A stretch of DNA of 64,000 bases from Fusarium oxysporum f. sp. lycopersici 4287 (lineage: Eukaryota; Ascomycota; Sordariomycetes; Hypocreales; Nectriaceae), in the NCBI RefSeq assembly GCF_000149955.1, contig NC_030987.1, positions 1,613,387 to 1,677,386 on the forward strand, given 5' to 3'. The notes below the pieces were generated by a model. It did not search any database and was not told the origin of the DNA. It saw nothing but the letters and a program-made list of their open reading frames with translations. The position numbers and the translations under genes are program-made. Positions 46,222 through 58,913 of the stretch are shown piece by piece. The stretch's first letter is position 1. Each line of letters starts with the position of its first letter.

Positions 46222-47323
46222 ATGTCCCCTTCGCTCAGTCTCAACATGCAGGTATTGCTTATGTAGTAGGTGAAGCCCCTACCTACCAGTGAGGCACCCA
46301 TATCATCCCCCAGGGCCTTGCCTCATTATTATCGCTCTTCATCGTCTCTTGTCATAATATTTCGAGTTCTGCCGGTCTTCCTCTCCATATCTGATCATCG
46401 GGTTCGCGTAGCCAAGTAACGCTAACATAGACGCATCACTCAGAGTTCCAGACGCTCCCGTGCAGTTCGTCTTGGCCAATTTCGTTGTGATGCTCGCTCG
46501 TCGAGGTCGTTCCAAGCCTCCCACAGCAGTTTGTTGTGCTTGCTTTTGGTCTCCTCGCCTCAGCTTGTACTGAGCAGCTCTCAAGGAGGAACTGCAAACT
46601 TATAAAGCCACGACGCGAGTGCCACGGAGCCGGTGCCAACTAACTGCAGATCAACGCTTCCTTGCCGATCAGCTGCGCGCGGTCAATCTGATCGGGTAGT
46701 TCAATACCCTTAACACCCTCGTCTTATGAGCCAATCGCCTCACCTGATCTGCCTATCCTTCGATCTCTCCTCCAAGCATACCTTATTACCTTCTCCTCTC
46801 CTGGCCATAAGCGCTTGCGCTTGCGCTCCCACAGATGCAGAGTAATCCTGCCTGAGCGACCTATCCGTACTTCTTTGAATGGTGAAAGTGAAGCGCAGCG
46901 CTTTGTGCTGACCCGCCACTACATATTGCTTGTTGTTGGCTGGACGGCGTCGCGTACCTGACCTGGCCTGGCCTGGGCTGTCTACAGCACTTGTCGCCCT
47001 GCAGCCAATCTCCCGCTCCAGCTCCCTCTGCCTAGATATCCGTCTCGATTCCAGCAAATACGTCGACACTAAATCTAATCCAGCATTCAAGGCATAAGGG
47101 CTCAGTTCCACTAGGATACGGGACACGATTGGTACGCAACGGCACCAGCATCAGCCATTGGCGTTTAGAGTACAGTGCATTTTGTCGTTCGATTGTCTTT
47201 TTGTAACCTTGCTTGTTGCAGCACCAGCACCAAGACCTGGTTCCGGTGCACACCTGGTTGTCTACTAGAGCTCCTGTGACTGCCATCGTTTGTTGGTATC
47301 TCACCACTGGCCGAAGTGGAAAC

Positions 47324-49885
47324 ATGGAGTCCTCCGTCCCGATCGTCAAACGACGAGCTTCAATTGCTTGTCGCCGGTAGATGAGCCTGTCTCGTGCCTC
47401 ATGCGTACTCATTTGCTGATCCTATGCTATAGATGCCGGCGCATGAGGAGTAAATGTGTCCACGATCGTGGCCAGCCTCCCTGCAAGGCCTGCTTAGACG
47501 CCGGGGTCAAGGAAGGCGGATGGTAGGCTTCCCTGATCATGTCTCTGAACCTTATCTGAATTTCTGTATAACAGCGTGTTCACACCACGAGGCCAACCGG
47601 ATAATGATCGATGCCATCGGCGTCCGCGCGTTGCTCGCACAAGGACTGCCAAGACGACTCGACAGGATCCAGGAGGAGTACGACGTGGGAGTCTTGATGC
47701 TTCCTCGACAGCTCTAGGCACATTGAGTAACGGATGGGAAAATCTACCTCCACTACCAGAGATCATTGATGGTATAAACCAGTTCACGCGACATTACTTT
47801 CAACTTGGTTTTATTCCTAAAGAGCAATTTCCCCAGCGCCTGCTTAAAGATCGCACGTCGGTTAGCGTCTTTCTCGTTGTCAGTATTCTTAGCATTTCAG
47901 CTCGCCTCAGTCGTCCTCTATCAAGGCGGTATGGGTCTGGCATAAAGGCGTCTGGGTTTTTCATGGAGCGGGCGACAGGCATTGCACTCGGCGAGATATT
48001 CCCGACCAAAAATACATTGGAGAACTGCCAGGCCTTTTATCTTCTTAGCATCGCACAACAAGGGAATGGACTTAAAGATGAGAGCCATGTACGTGTAGAA
48101 GACTTGAACAACCGCCCCAGTACTGACTTGACAGACGAGCATGGGCCTTGCTCTTCGAATCGCATCTGCAATCAAGCTGCATTTAGAACATACTTATGCT
48201 TATGAGAATTCGAACCCTACGCCTGATGCCATCATTCTTCGCGAATCCGCACGGAGGACTCTGGTAAGTCATGCCAAAAAAACAAACGTTAGTGATATGG
48301 CTGAAAAGAATGTACTCAGTGGATGTTACATAGTCAGGATCAGCTACACTCATGCTCCTCCTCGCCCATCTCTCTCGCTGCTTCGGATATCGATGCCCTA
48401 CTACCTTGTAATGAAGAAGACTTCGCCAATGGGCGAGAGCCTCCTTCGCGGGCCGCTCTTGAAGGGACTCCGCGTGCTATCAAGGACCCAAGTCTGGTCA
48501 ATGATCCAAACCGGTCTCTTTTCGGCACTCTCATTCAAGCACATGGGTTCTGGGGCGTTGTCACACGGGATGCAGTCAACTATACTCCTTATTCTTATCC
48601 ATGGGATCCAGAGAGCAAGTTTGTCAGAGTCTCCAAAAAGCTTGATCAGTGGGAAAGGAACTTACCTCCCAGCCATCAATGGAGCCGGGCTAGACTGTCT
48701 GAATACAAGGCCAAAGCACAGGATCTGGTACGCTACCCCCCTTTGTAACAAACCGAACCACTAACAACTCAGGCATATCTTGGGGTCACAATGATTCCGC
48801 GCCTTTGCAATATTGTTCTTCGTCGGCCATACTTGGAGTAGTAAGTTTTCATAAGCAACGCATAATGCCAAGTCTAATATGTTGTAGTATCCTCACTTCA
48901 TCACGCGAATATCACCAGCGGCCGTCAGTCTTCGACCAGATAGCATGCGACCTTTTCAACAATGTCCATAGGCTCTACGAGCAAATCGACGCCCAGTTTA
49001 CGGGACGCTCTTCAGATGAAAGTGTCGGTGCACAAATGGCTGCCTTTTGTGTTTACACATGCGGCCTTTTTTCTATATATCTTTGGCGCTATCCGACCTG
49101 TGAGTTATCCTGCTGTCAAAAACGATATATACCCTGGGTATTGATTCTCTTCGTTTTATCAAGTCCTGAACATCACGTATGACGGGTATATGATGTTTCA
49201 ACGCAGCCTGGATATTCTGATGGAATGCAAAGAGGTCTGGCCTCTTGCTTCTCGTTGGGTCGATGCCTTAAAGCGCTTTGCTCAAGATCCTGACAGCTCA
49301 TTTAAAAGCGAAAATGGGATGGCAGATGGCAAAGACCTCATCCACAACTCAATAACTCACCTTCCTACGACCACGCCGATATCATGTGGTGCGTCGCCTG
49401 CTTCGTCCTTATACACTCGACAAAGCAATTCTCTTGCTTCAAGTTCCATTGCTCTGCAGTCTCCGTCCCCAAACGATATCTCTGCCTCCATATCTACGAC
49501 TCATATTATACCCTCTCATTTTTCTCAACCTCAAATCCAACAACAGCTACAAATTCATTCTCATCCTCATCAGCCACCACTATCGGTAATATCACAGCAA
49601 CAGGCTTTCGTCGCGCCTCAGCTTCAGCCTCAGCTTTACATGAGTTCTGACAATATTGCCAACTTTGACATGGTCCTTGGGGGCTTTAACCCCAATGCTG
49701 TCCAAGCTTATCCAATGGCATCGCAGGGCAACGCTCCGTTAGCAACCGGCATTCCAACAGCTATGGATATCACCAGTGGGCCACTAAACCCTCCTCTGGA
49801 CGGCTTCTTGGACGAGTTGAACTATTATTCGTACGGGTCCCAGGACTGGATACCGACAAGCAATTTGTTCGAAGGCTATAAGTAA
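47324..49885 (+). CDS. Zn2Cys6 fungal transcription factor
   Basis: Exons in my model are 47324-47376, 47433-47522, 47575-48088, 48135-48263, 48320-48727, 48773-48840, 48888-49099 and 49164-49885. All seven introns are 45-64 nt and the frame is consistent, giving 731 aa. The first three exons join to an N-terminal binuclear zinc cluster, ACRRCRRMRSKC then PPCKAC and GGC (Cys16, 19, 26, 35, 38, 48), after a basic KRRASIA. The middle (about residues 100-450) is a fungal-specific TF domain, with MGLALRIASAIKLHLE and SARRTLWMLHSQDQ joined across introns 4 and 5. The last 200 residues are Gln/Ser/Pro-rich, an activation-type region. I do not recognise a specific regulator. Donor choice at the end of exon 6 (48840 rather than 48835) is based on the stronger GTAAGT. 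Confidence 0.9.
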
Positions 49886-50978
49886 TTTCTCTTGGCACTG
49901 TTTGGGATCCAATATTTGCAAGAAAGAAACGTTGATTGTCTTCTATTCCACCACGCTGGACAGACGGGGCAGCAAGATGATACGTTTTTTACAGGGTATG
50001 TCAGTCAAAGGTATCAATATCTGTTCATATTCCTTACACTACAAATTCAAGTAAAATTGAGAATCATGGGGATGATTTCTCATATCAAATGGACTCTTCT
50101 CATCATTGTAGGCAAGAAGGAAAAATAGCTTGTCATTTTATTTAATAATCAAGACCTATCGTGGGATCCGATATGTGAAGTGCGAATTCCACCATGATTT
50201 AGAACCACACCTGACAAACAGATCCAGGCTACTACTGATGTCAAGTCTTCATTTTATTTGTGGTAATGGCTGCGTCTGGCTTAGATTCATCAGCACAAGG
50301 TGGCATTTCACAACATCTGGCAAGTGTCTGTGGGTTCATTGTATGAGAGCCAACGATTGTTTGACTATCGACAGCTACAGACGAGCTCACTTGATACTCT
50401 AGTCCGAAGGTTTCATTTCAACGTGTCTTCTCTCAACTCTAAGGATCCCCTACACACTCCGAATTTTCAATCCACTCCTCAAGAATCCCACCATGTTCCA
50501 CAAAGGTGGTTTGTCCGAGTACGCCGTCCTAAGCCTTCCCTAACACTTGAAAGGGAATCCAAGACAGACTCCATGGGCCGTGACAACCAGGGCTGCAAAA
50601 GCAGAACAAAAAAGAGTAATAAACCGGCCGCCTTGACTCCCTATCCTCTACATGAATTTTGGGCCGCCGCCGCTTTTCATCCTCGCAGGGCATACATGAC
50701 TTCTCTATTCCATCATTGCATCTGAATAAATAAAACAAAATGGGCTGTGTAGTGTAGTGTAGTGTAGTGATATGATAGGGGAATGAATACATCATGTAGC
50801 GATGAATATGCCAGGTGAAGCGTCATAAGGGGGTATTTGAATTACTGTAGTGTCGTATGGGGTCTATATACATGCAAGGGTCGTGGGGATCGTGCTATGA
50901 CTGGGGAGGGGGAGGGGAACATTTATTTGTGGCGGCGATCGCTCGCCTTGAATTTGAGATAAGAGGTTGAGTGCCAGA
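49886..50978. other. intergenic between convergent genes
   Basis: 1.1 kb between the transcription factor stop and the KAP95 stop. An open frame at 50300-50725 (+, 141 codons) has no recognisable features, and I do not call it. A GTGTA pentanucleotide repeat is at 50747-50769. Confidence 0.45.
50747..50769 (+). repeat. GTGTA pentanucleotide repeat
   Basis: About 4.6 tandem copies of GTGTA in the 3' flank of KAP95. Simple sequence. Confidence 0.85.
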
Positions 50979-53888
50979 TCAGTTGGCCATGACGGCCTGA
51001 GAGCCACCCAGTTGGCGTTTAACCTGCTCGCGGGCCCAGCGGGCGGTCTCGATAGTTCGGGGCTGGAATTCCCGGTTGGTCTTGGTCTCCTTGATCATAA
51101 CAGTGAGCCAGTCTTGGCGGAAAGCGTCAACCAGTTGGCCGTCGGGGTAAGCATCAGCAAGGTCACTGTTCGAGTTAGCATAGTTCATGCGAGTTGCTGG
51201 GCCAGAATAGCTTACCCAATAACGCCCATGGAAGCCCGCATCAAGGATTCGCTTCGGTTCATATCACTAGCGATAATGCTGAGGGCGTTGAAGATGAGAG
51301 GGACGTATTGCTGGAGAGCTTGTGCTATAGCGTGTTAGTAATGATTGCATATCAGACGGACAGGACGACATACTCTTCTCGCTGACCTTCATGGCACCAA
51401 TAATTCCGCCCCAGGCATCCATAATACCCTCACGGAGGGAGACAACATAGTCGTACATCTCATAGGGGCCCTCGGGAGAAGCGGTAACAGTTGTAGCTTG
51501 CTCGAGAACCTGGGCAACCACGGACAAATATGTCTCGAAGTGGCCACCGATGGCACCAGCAATGTCGCCAAAGCATTGCAGGATAGCAGGCTTGAACTGG
51601 TTGGCCAGGGTGGTACTCTGCGACTGGTTAGATTTGACAAGACACACAAATAGGGGGATACATACCCTGAGGTTGTTGAGGAGGTAGTTCATGAAGTTAT
51701 CGCAGTAAGGCTGGCTGCGCTCGCCCAGAGATCGAGTAATGTCGCTGACCAGACCAATAGCCATGGAGCAGAGACTGGGCTCGTCCTGGTTTCCGAGGGC
51801 GTTGTACAGGAATGGGGCAAAGGCATCCATGTACTTGACGAAATCCTCCTCCATAGCAGTGGAAAGGGCGCTGATGGTAGCGAAAACGGCATCAGGAACG
51901 CTAGACTTTCCACCCACGCTGTTGAGGATCTGAAGAAGGATTTGCATGATACGATCACCCTGAGGAATGATCTCCTTGTCAAGGCGAGAAATGATAGCCT
52001 GGAGGACAGTGCACAGGCTGTTCTGCATCTCCTCAAGAGTGATCTTGTCCTCGACACTGACGACCTGGTTCTGGAGAGGAACAGTCTCTTCGAGTCTCTT
52101 GATGATTACATCGGAGAGAGAGGCAACTGGCTGCAAGCTTTCGGAAGCAGCGTTCTGCACAAAGACGTTGAGAACCTCATAAGCAGCGGTTCGCACTGAG
52201 GTTTCGGTTTCTGTGCGAGCAGTAACGTCCAGCAGAGAGCTGACGGCATTGTTGAAGTGGGGGGTGATAGCGTTAGAAGAAGCGCCGAGATCACCAGCAA
52301 AACGCTCAGCCAAGTTCATAAGGGCCCAACAGCATGAGGGTGCCATCTTGGCGCTGCTGAGAAGACCCTTGAAGAGCGACTCGATCAAAGTGGGGAGTTG
52401 TGTCTGAGGGTCAATGGCCTCGGAGCATGCCTCGGTGATTCTGCCCAGGGCATATGCAGTCGAGTCCTTGACGTGCAGGGATTGGTCATCCATCATGGTA
52501 ATGAGGATAGGCAGGGCCTGCTTGACGATAGGGTCCAGGACCTTCTCGTCAGGACCCTCCATGATAGCGCCGAAAGCAGATACAGCAGCATCTCGGTTAT
52601 GCCAGTCCTCGTGACGTAGGTTACCCTCAACAAACTGAAGGACGGGAGTGATGATCGTAGCACCAACGGCCTGGGCGTACAGCTGCAGACACTGGTAAGC
52701 AGCGCGGGACAGGTTGTACTCGTCGTCGGTGGCGTCCTCGTCCTGCTTGGTGAGGAGAAGCAGGAGAACTGGTACGACTTCGTTGGCAGCAACGCGGGCA
52801 AAGTTGTAGAAAGGGCGCATCTGGTCAGAGCTCTCTACTTGGGCGTTGTCATCCTCGATGGAGATCTCCTCTTCGCAAACAGTACTCCAGAACTCAACAG
52901 CCAGCTTCGCGACATCCTCGTCATCGGACTTCATGCCAAGAATGGTAAGACCAAACAAGGCCTTCTCCATATAGAATCGCATGTTCTCGTAGTAAAGGGC
53001 CATGATTCGGTTGAGGCAGCCAAAGGCGCCCTGTTGTATCCTTGAGTCGTCGGCTTGTGTGGCCTCGCAGACGACCTGCATAATGTAGTTTCGCTCGCCC
53101 TCGTGCTTAAAGTTGTTGCCGACAAATTCGAGCGAGTCACCAAGGGCGGTGATGGCAGCGAGGCGAACCTCGATGTTCGTTTCCTCCTTTCGGGCTCCTT
53201 GCACGACAGCAGTCAGAATAGCATTTGAGTGTGTTACCAAAGCCCCGCGCAGTTCAGCATCTTGGCTCTCGCAGATGTAGCCAATGGTGGTCAAAGAAGA
53301 CTGCTTCTGGTGGTCGGCACCCTCGCTCACATTCTTGACAAGGAAAGGTAGCAGATCGTTCCACTGGCCGCGGGGCAACTCGATAGCGGCAATAGAAGAA
53401 ATGACCTGGGCGGCGGCAGTGCCAGCCTGGGTGTTGGAAGAGTTGAGAGTCTGGAGAGTGAGCTCCTTGACCCTGTTCTTAGTCTCGTCGTCTGTTTGCT
53501 GGAGCCATTTCGCTTGCAATTCCTGGTGACGAGCAAAGTCTCGGGTTGTGAAGGCGTTCTTGAGGGCGATACCGGCAGCAGCTCTGATGGAGCCATCGGC
53601 AGAGTCGTTTGCTAACTCTTGTACGAGGGTTGCGAGGTATAGGGGCTAATGAATCGTCAGCCGTCATTGGAGCGGAGGGAGGATCAGGGGTGCCATACAA
53701 AGTTGCTCTCAGCGGCTTGGGTAAGTTGCTGCTCGGCAGCATTTCGCAGGTTCGCATCTGACAAAAGTTAGCATTGGTTCGCTTCACTCGCAGATAACTG
53801 CTCAAGTTTCAATCGGCGGGGAGGGCGTGGGATACTGACCAGGCGACAGCGAATTTGCGAGCACCTGGTTTATCTCTGAGCTCGACAT
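50979..53888 (-). CDS. KAP95: importin beta-1 / karyopherin beta
   Basis: Nuclear import receptor that carries importin-alpha cargo through the pore and releases it on Ran-GTP. Minus-strand exons are 53888-53840, 53757-53699, 53645-51666, 51617-51374, 51324-51216 and 51165-50979, encoding 875 aa, the usual size (yeast Kap95 about 861). The short first two exons encode an importin-beta N-terminal repeat (MSSSEINQVLANSLSPDANL, then AAEQQL). The rest is a chain of HEAT repeats. Recognisable stretches are RAAAGIALKNAFT, IMEGPDEKVLDPIVKQALP with MMDDQSLHVKDSTAYALGRI (acidic loop region), and APSCCWALMNLAERF. The acceptor at 51618 could shift by six bases. Intact and well spliced. Confidence 0.95.
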
Positions 53889-56800
53889 TTTTGCGATTTA
53901 AGAACGTCTCGTCATGCGGTTTCGGGAGGTATCAATAATGAGTGAAGGCGCAGAAAGGCGTAAATGTGTGAGAATGAAGAAGAAGAAGGAAAAAATAGAG
54001 CCTTTGGTTAGGCGCACGTGTCGATAAGTTTGGCAGATGGAAGAGAGAACTGTTCTGGATGAGGCGGAGAGGCGGGGGTTTTTTCCCACGACGGGGGGCT
54101 CAGGCCAGGAGAGGAAAAGAACGGGTATGAGGGTCGAACGAGCTTGGCGGGCCAAAAACCGATGGAACGGGGCCTTGTTTGATTTGATGGGCTTTGAGAT
54201 GCTTGATTGGTAGCAAAGCGGTGGTGAAGGAAGAGAAAGTCCTGACTTTAGACAGAAGAAGTGTTGATATTTTACGGCTTGATGTTACAGGGGAGAGAAA
54301 AGTTAACCTCTTGGATCAAAGGTTTGATGATGACAATCGGCAGCCCGCTCCTGCCCTCGAAGTCGCTACCGCCACTTATTTCGACACTGTATGGCACTGT
54401 GCAGAGGTGATCTGTGAGAGGCGGTTATTTTCACCACGGAGCAGCAACGTTTGATGCCTGATTTGAGGTTCAGGGAACTGCAATAATAGACATGCAGGTA
54501 TGTGTGCTAAGTAACAGGCTGCAGTTATCAACGAAAGGGAGAATCACAGCGATGAACAGGACTGAGGATGTTGTGATTCATCACCTATATGTCTACCTGC
54601 TGATGCGTCACAGCCCTGAGCCTCACTGTGACTACTGTACCTACCTACTATGCATGCATGTAGGACCCCTCCACACCGACGGCCATGCCCTTCTTTTGCT
54701 GCGGGACCTTGCGGCGAACGCCATCATACTTTCCTGGCTGGTGCGAATATATCTGCAGCAGGTTTCGTTTTGTTTTGTTTATTATGAGACGATACATGAG
54801 ACTCTGGGCTGCTTTTGGGGTCTCGTGACCTTAGCTGCTTATGCACGCTGTCGCTTGTCTTGATTCAGGTTTACCTGGACTGTTGTTAGTTCCAATGCGT
54901 AGAACCTCCACTATGAACGCATAATTCAAACCTGCTTCCATTACTTACACTGGAGGCGGGAAGAACTTCGCTTAATCTATAGGAAGTCGCACTGTACGCC
55001 CTTTATACAGTGCCCCGCGGTGAAGAAATTCACACAGGCTTTGGCACAGTGCCAATTAAAGGTATCTCAAGTACCGTAAGGTTCACATGGAAGCCCAGGC
55101 CAGGCAAAACAAATGCCATCAGGGACAACAGGGCCCTGGCTACCTTTGGGTGGGAGTTTAAAGTTAGGCATAGCATAGCACAAACCCATCCCTTCGAATA
55201 GTTCCTGCTGAGGATATTCATTTTATATTTGAAATTATCACTTCATTTAGCTCACACATAATTTGATCAAACCCCCTTTCCTTTCTTAGTTTTTCTTTTC
55301 TTCTGTTTGTGTTGATTTCTTTCCCAAGTAAATAGTTCCACTCTTCCATGGCAACCAACGCCGCCAGCCTTGCCACGCTGGGTAACTCATTTATTATCCA
55401 GTTCCACGGCGGATGCAGTTTGGGCCGCTATCGAAATGAAGCTGACTTGTCAGATTTAGGGCTCATGTTCGATGTTCGCTTCGTCTTGGGATTTGGATCT
55501 TCCATGCGTTTCCAGGGGTCCAGTCTGGGGAAATTTCGTTACTGGCCCTGCTCCCGCTACTTTAGTATCCGTACAAGGCCGTTATATCATGAGAGCACTG
55601 ACAATATCTGCTTCTCCCAACCAAACCATTCTACGATATAACCCAGTCTGTCTTAAGGCCCCTTGCTCTTTATTTTTTGTATCCTGCCTGTCGGCTTGTT
55701 CTCACAGTACTCTGGTTCCAATGCTTATATAACTAGGTAATAAACCTCACAGCCTCCCTGTCTGCAAACGTCTGTGCCCTTCACAGCATCGGGGAACACA
55801 AGGTCCACGGGCAGCTACTTGCGAATCAAATAACTAGATCGTGAGTTGAAGTGGGTTCGTTGGGCAATGGGGCTCCTTACTACACAGATAGCACGAAACT
55901 GAGTGAACTGATGAAGACTTAAGCTGTCTTGTTTGGTTTCCTTTGGTCTCTCCTCTGCTGTTGAAGGGATTAGTCAGGCTTTCAGCTTCTGCTTTGTGCT
56001 CTGGAGAGATGTCACGTTGCCAGTGGAGCATGATTTTGTATTCAAACTGCATTACTATAAGGCTTGCAAGTCTTTTTTAAATAAATGTCCTTTGTTATCC
56101 AGGTACTAAACAGTACGTAATAGGTATGATTGCCCCAAGAGTCCGGCCCTGGCTTAAGTAAATACACTACAATCTCTTATTTGTTGCCATACAAGTATGT
56201 TCGGTGTTAGACCACATGCTGTCACTTTGAGTCGTAGGCATCGTACAATGATACCTATCTATGCTTAACCTTGGGAGGGTAATGCAAAAAATCAACACAA
56301 TAATGACAACAAGTCTCAATTCAGTGTCTCTCTTACCTGAGCCCTAGCCACCTATCAAACAAAGGATCTCTATCCTCGTTTGCGAGAAGCGCCAGGCTTC
56401 CCAGTCTGGCAGCCGTTTGAAAGCCTACACGCAGGGCTCTATAACACAAGCCTTACAGAGTCGAATCAAGGAACTCAAGGTCGCGTCAGATATTCGATTT
56501 GGCCGGGATAACAGGGCAATGACATCTCGCAGTCCAGGGGTCAAATACCGGTGAGGTAGTGTTGCAACACCGATTACTCGTTCATTACCCGGGCATCTAT
56601 GCATGCCGGAAAAAAAAGAAATCTTGAATAACTTGGCTCGCGATGAAGGACCGCTGGGCACTAATAAGTCGGGATCAATTCCCGTGAGTAAAAAGAGTTG
56701 AAACTTATCATTCTTATTTACTTTGTCAAGTCTGCGATCCATGTCGGTTAGGCGTGGGTCTTGTAGAATGCCCCTCGATGGAGGGGTAGGCAGCGGGATG

Positions 56801-57212
56801 TCCGAAGACCATGAGGTCACCAGTCCCAACAGGCAGCCCCTCAATCACGAGACTTCTTCTTCTTCTTGTTGCTCTTCTGCCTCCAAAGGAGCATTGTAAC
56901 AGGAAAATATGAATGTGCTTATTGAAAAAGTTGTCGTTATTTATTTCTTGTCATAAGTCGTAATTATGCGTTTCAACCAAGCATCTACATACATCCATTC
57001 CATACCGTACAAACTCATATCGTTTCATCCGCTGTATATGATTGATTTCGTAAATTCGTACAACCAATAGTTGCCCAATATGAAACATCATTCACGACAC
57101 CAGTACATGTCTGTAGTTGCTTTGGAAAAAAAGGTATCCATTACCCAAAAAGAAAACCTCTGCTGCCCTTCAAAAGGTGACCATGAATGAGAACGCCAGT
57201 AAAAAAGCAGAC
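53889..57212. other. 3.3-kb interval with no clear gene
   Basis: Contains the KAP95 promoter at its left. Open frames at 54492-54863, 55348-55641 (+) and 56425-56844 (-) show no family features. No RNA gene seen. Confidence 0.45.
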
Positions 57213-58913
57213 TTAACGCAGGTAGCCTCGGGGTGGGCGAGTGTCATAAAACGTCTCACGTTCCGTTACCTCGTCCCAGCGAGGGTGGCTGTGTCGGTGA
57301 CTATCGCGTTCATAGTCGAATTGGTATTCTCTTTCATACTCCAGTTCTCTCGCGCGCTGCTTTCGAGATCGTCGGATCTCATCGGAAATGTCAACTAGGC
57401 GAAGAACGTCGTCCTGCAAATGTTAGCATTCGGTCGTTGTCATTTTTGGGTGACAACTTACGTATTTAAGATAGTCCATGATGTAGTAGAACTCCTTGGT
57501 CTCTTCGTATTCATACCCAGAGCTCTCAATAGCCTCACGGATAACGAGGTCCTTGGTGATCTCAGTCCACATATCCTTTGGTGGTGGAGGTGCAGGTCGA
57601 GAACGCGTTTCTCGTGTTCTTTCGATATCAATTTCCCTCTCGCGATCGTAAATGGAAACATTAACACGGTCACGAGTATCTGGGGGTGACGGGTCCTTCA
57701 GAATGGGCTTTGGCATGGGCGCAGGAGCAGGTGAAGGAGCGTCATCCCTCTCAGGAATGAATTTGCTCTTCCTGGAACCACTGTACCTCGTCCAGTTTGT
57801 CTCGGTACTTCCACCGCCGACTCCATCCATGCGGATGCGCTCAGTGCCTGGGGGGACATCAACGAGTGTCCAGTCCTTGGTAGCACCGCCCCAGGCTTCA
57901 CCCATTCGGCCGCGAGAGTCAATCTTGCTGGTAAGATAGTCGCCTTCTTCGTCCACAGCACTGGGTGTCGGCAGAGGAGCAGCTGAATGGGCTCGACGCC
58001 GGGTTGTTTCGGACTCGCGTCGAACCACGAGTTCGTCATCGCGGTAGTCGGATCGTCGTTCTCGGCTTTGAGAACGAGTGCGCGATGTGCGAGTAACATC
58101 TACTTCAGTTCTGTTCTTTGACAAAGAAATATCGATATCTGTCTCACGCTCTCGGACTCGGGAAGGAGCACGAGGCTGAGGCTTTGGCTGGGGAGGAGGA
58201 GTAGGAGGTCTAGCTTTGATCATGCCTGCAACTGTTAGCGTTTTGAATCGTTTGGTTAGAACTTCAGTTTGCTTACCATGGTCGATATCCCGGTAGTGGG
58301 TGATAACCTCTCGCTCGATTGTTGGTCCGCGGATAGTCTGGGGCGGGGGAGGCGGAGGAGAAGGCTTGGGAACCGGAGGGGGCGAAGGAGCCCTCTCGCG
58401 CTCAATGATGCGAGTGCGAATGCGCTCTCGCTCCTCAACTGGAGGGGCGGGCGGAGGAGAAGGCGACTTTGGTCGCTCAACGTATCTGACAACACGGGCG
58501 GGCGAAGGAGCTCGCCTGGGAGGTGGTTGAGAGGGTTCTCTGACTCGCTCTCGCTCGTAAACTCTGGTGCGAGAACGCTCATGCTCATGGTCGTGCGAGT
58601 GATGGCTGCTGGGTGAAATGCTGCGGGGTCTTCGAATGATGCGTTCCTCTCGAACGCGAACTGGGCTGGGACTTCTGGGTCGGTGTCGGTCGATGGTCTC
58701 TACTTGACGCTGGCGCAAGACCATGGGACCAGCTTCTGTTCGGCGAGTATCTTCTCGCAAAAAGGCGGGTGTTCGAGATTCCTCTCGCGGGGGAGGGCTG
58801 ATGGTAACGGTGCGACGACGATAGTCGACTTCATCAAGCCCCTCCGGAGCTGAACGTCGAGGAGCAGGGTAGTAATCCCTCTCCTCGAACTCAGTAGCCC
58901 TTACACGGGACAT
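57213..58913 (-). CDS. Arg/Pro/Ser-rich protein with a conserved C-terminal DUF8035-type domain
   Basis: Minus-strand exons are 58913-58277, 58225-57462 and 57413-57213 (introns 51 and 48 nt with GTAAG donors and GCTAAC branch sites), 533 aa. Residues 1-330 are low complexity: Arg/Glu/Pro/Ser repeats with RSPSPVRVREER, PSPPPAPPVEERERIR and similar phrases, plus short RE/RD tracts. The C-terminal part is conserved: DWTLVDVPPGTERIRMDG, then RKSKFIPERDD and MWTEITKDLVIREAIESSGYEYEETKEFYY. The last exon continues DDVLRLVDISDEIRRSRK. I associate this with the fungal domain DUF8035; function unknown. The first intron sits inside an open frame, so translation without splicing would still read through, but splicing joins DIDHG to MIKARPP cleanly. 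Confidence 0.85.

Larger units (their letters stand above)
42201..47323. other. 5.1-kb gene-free interval
   Basis: The longest stretch without a gene. Left part (about 42600-45000) is AT-rich with scattered short open frames, the longest at 43914-44177 (-), and none has protein-family features. The right part (about 46000-47320) is CT-rich and probably holds the promoter and leader of the Zn2Cys6 factor. An AAGC microsatellite lies at 46190-46221. No tRNA or transposon ends seen. Confidence 0.5.

Noticed and set aside
46740..47412. Minus-strand frames overlapping the start of the Zn2Cys6 gene
   Set aside because: They lie opposite the promoter and first exon of a well-supported gene and have no protein-family features.
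50300..50725. Plus-strand 141-codon frame between the TF and KAP95
   Set aside because: No motif and no start context; it lies in the 3' flanks of two convergent genes.
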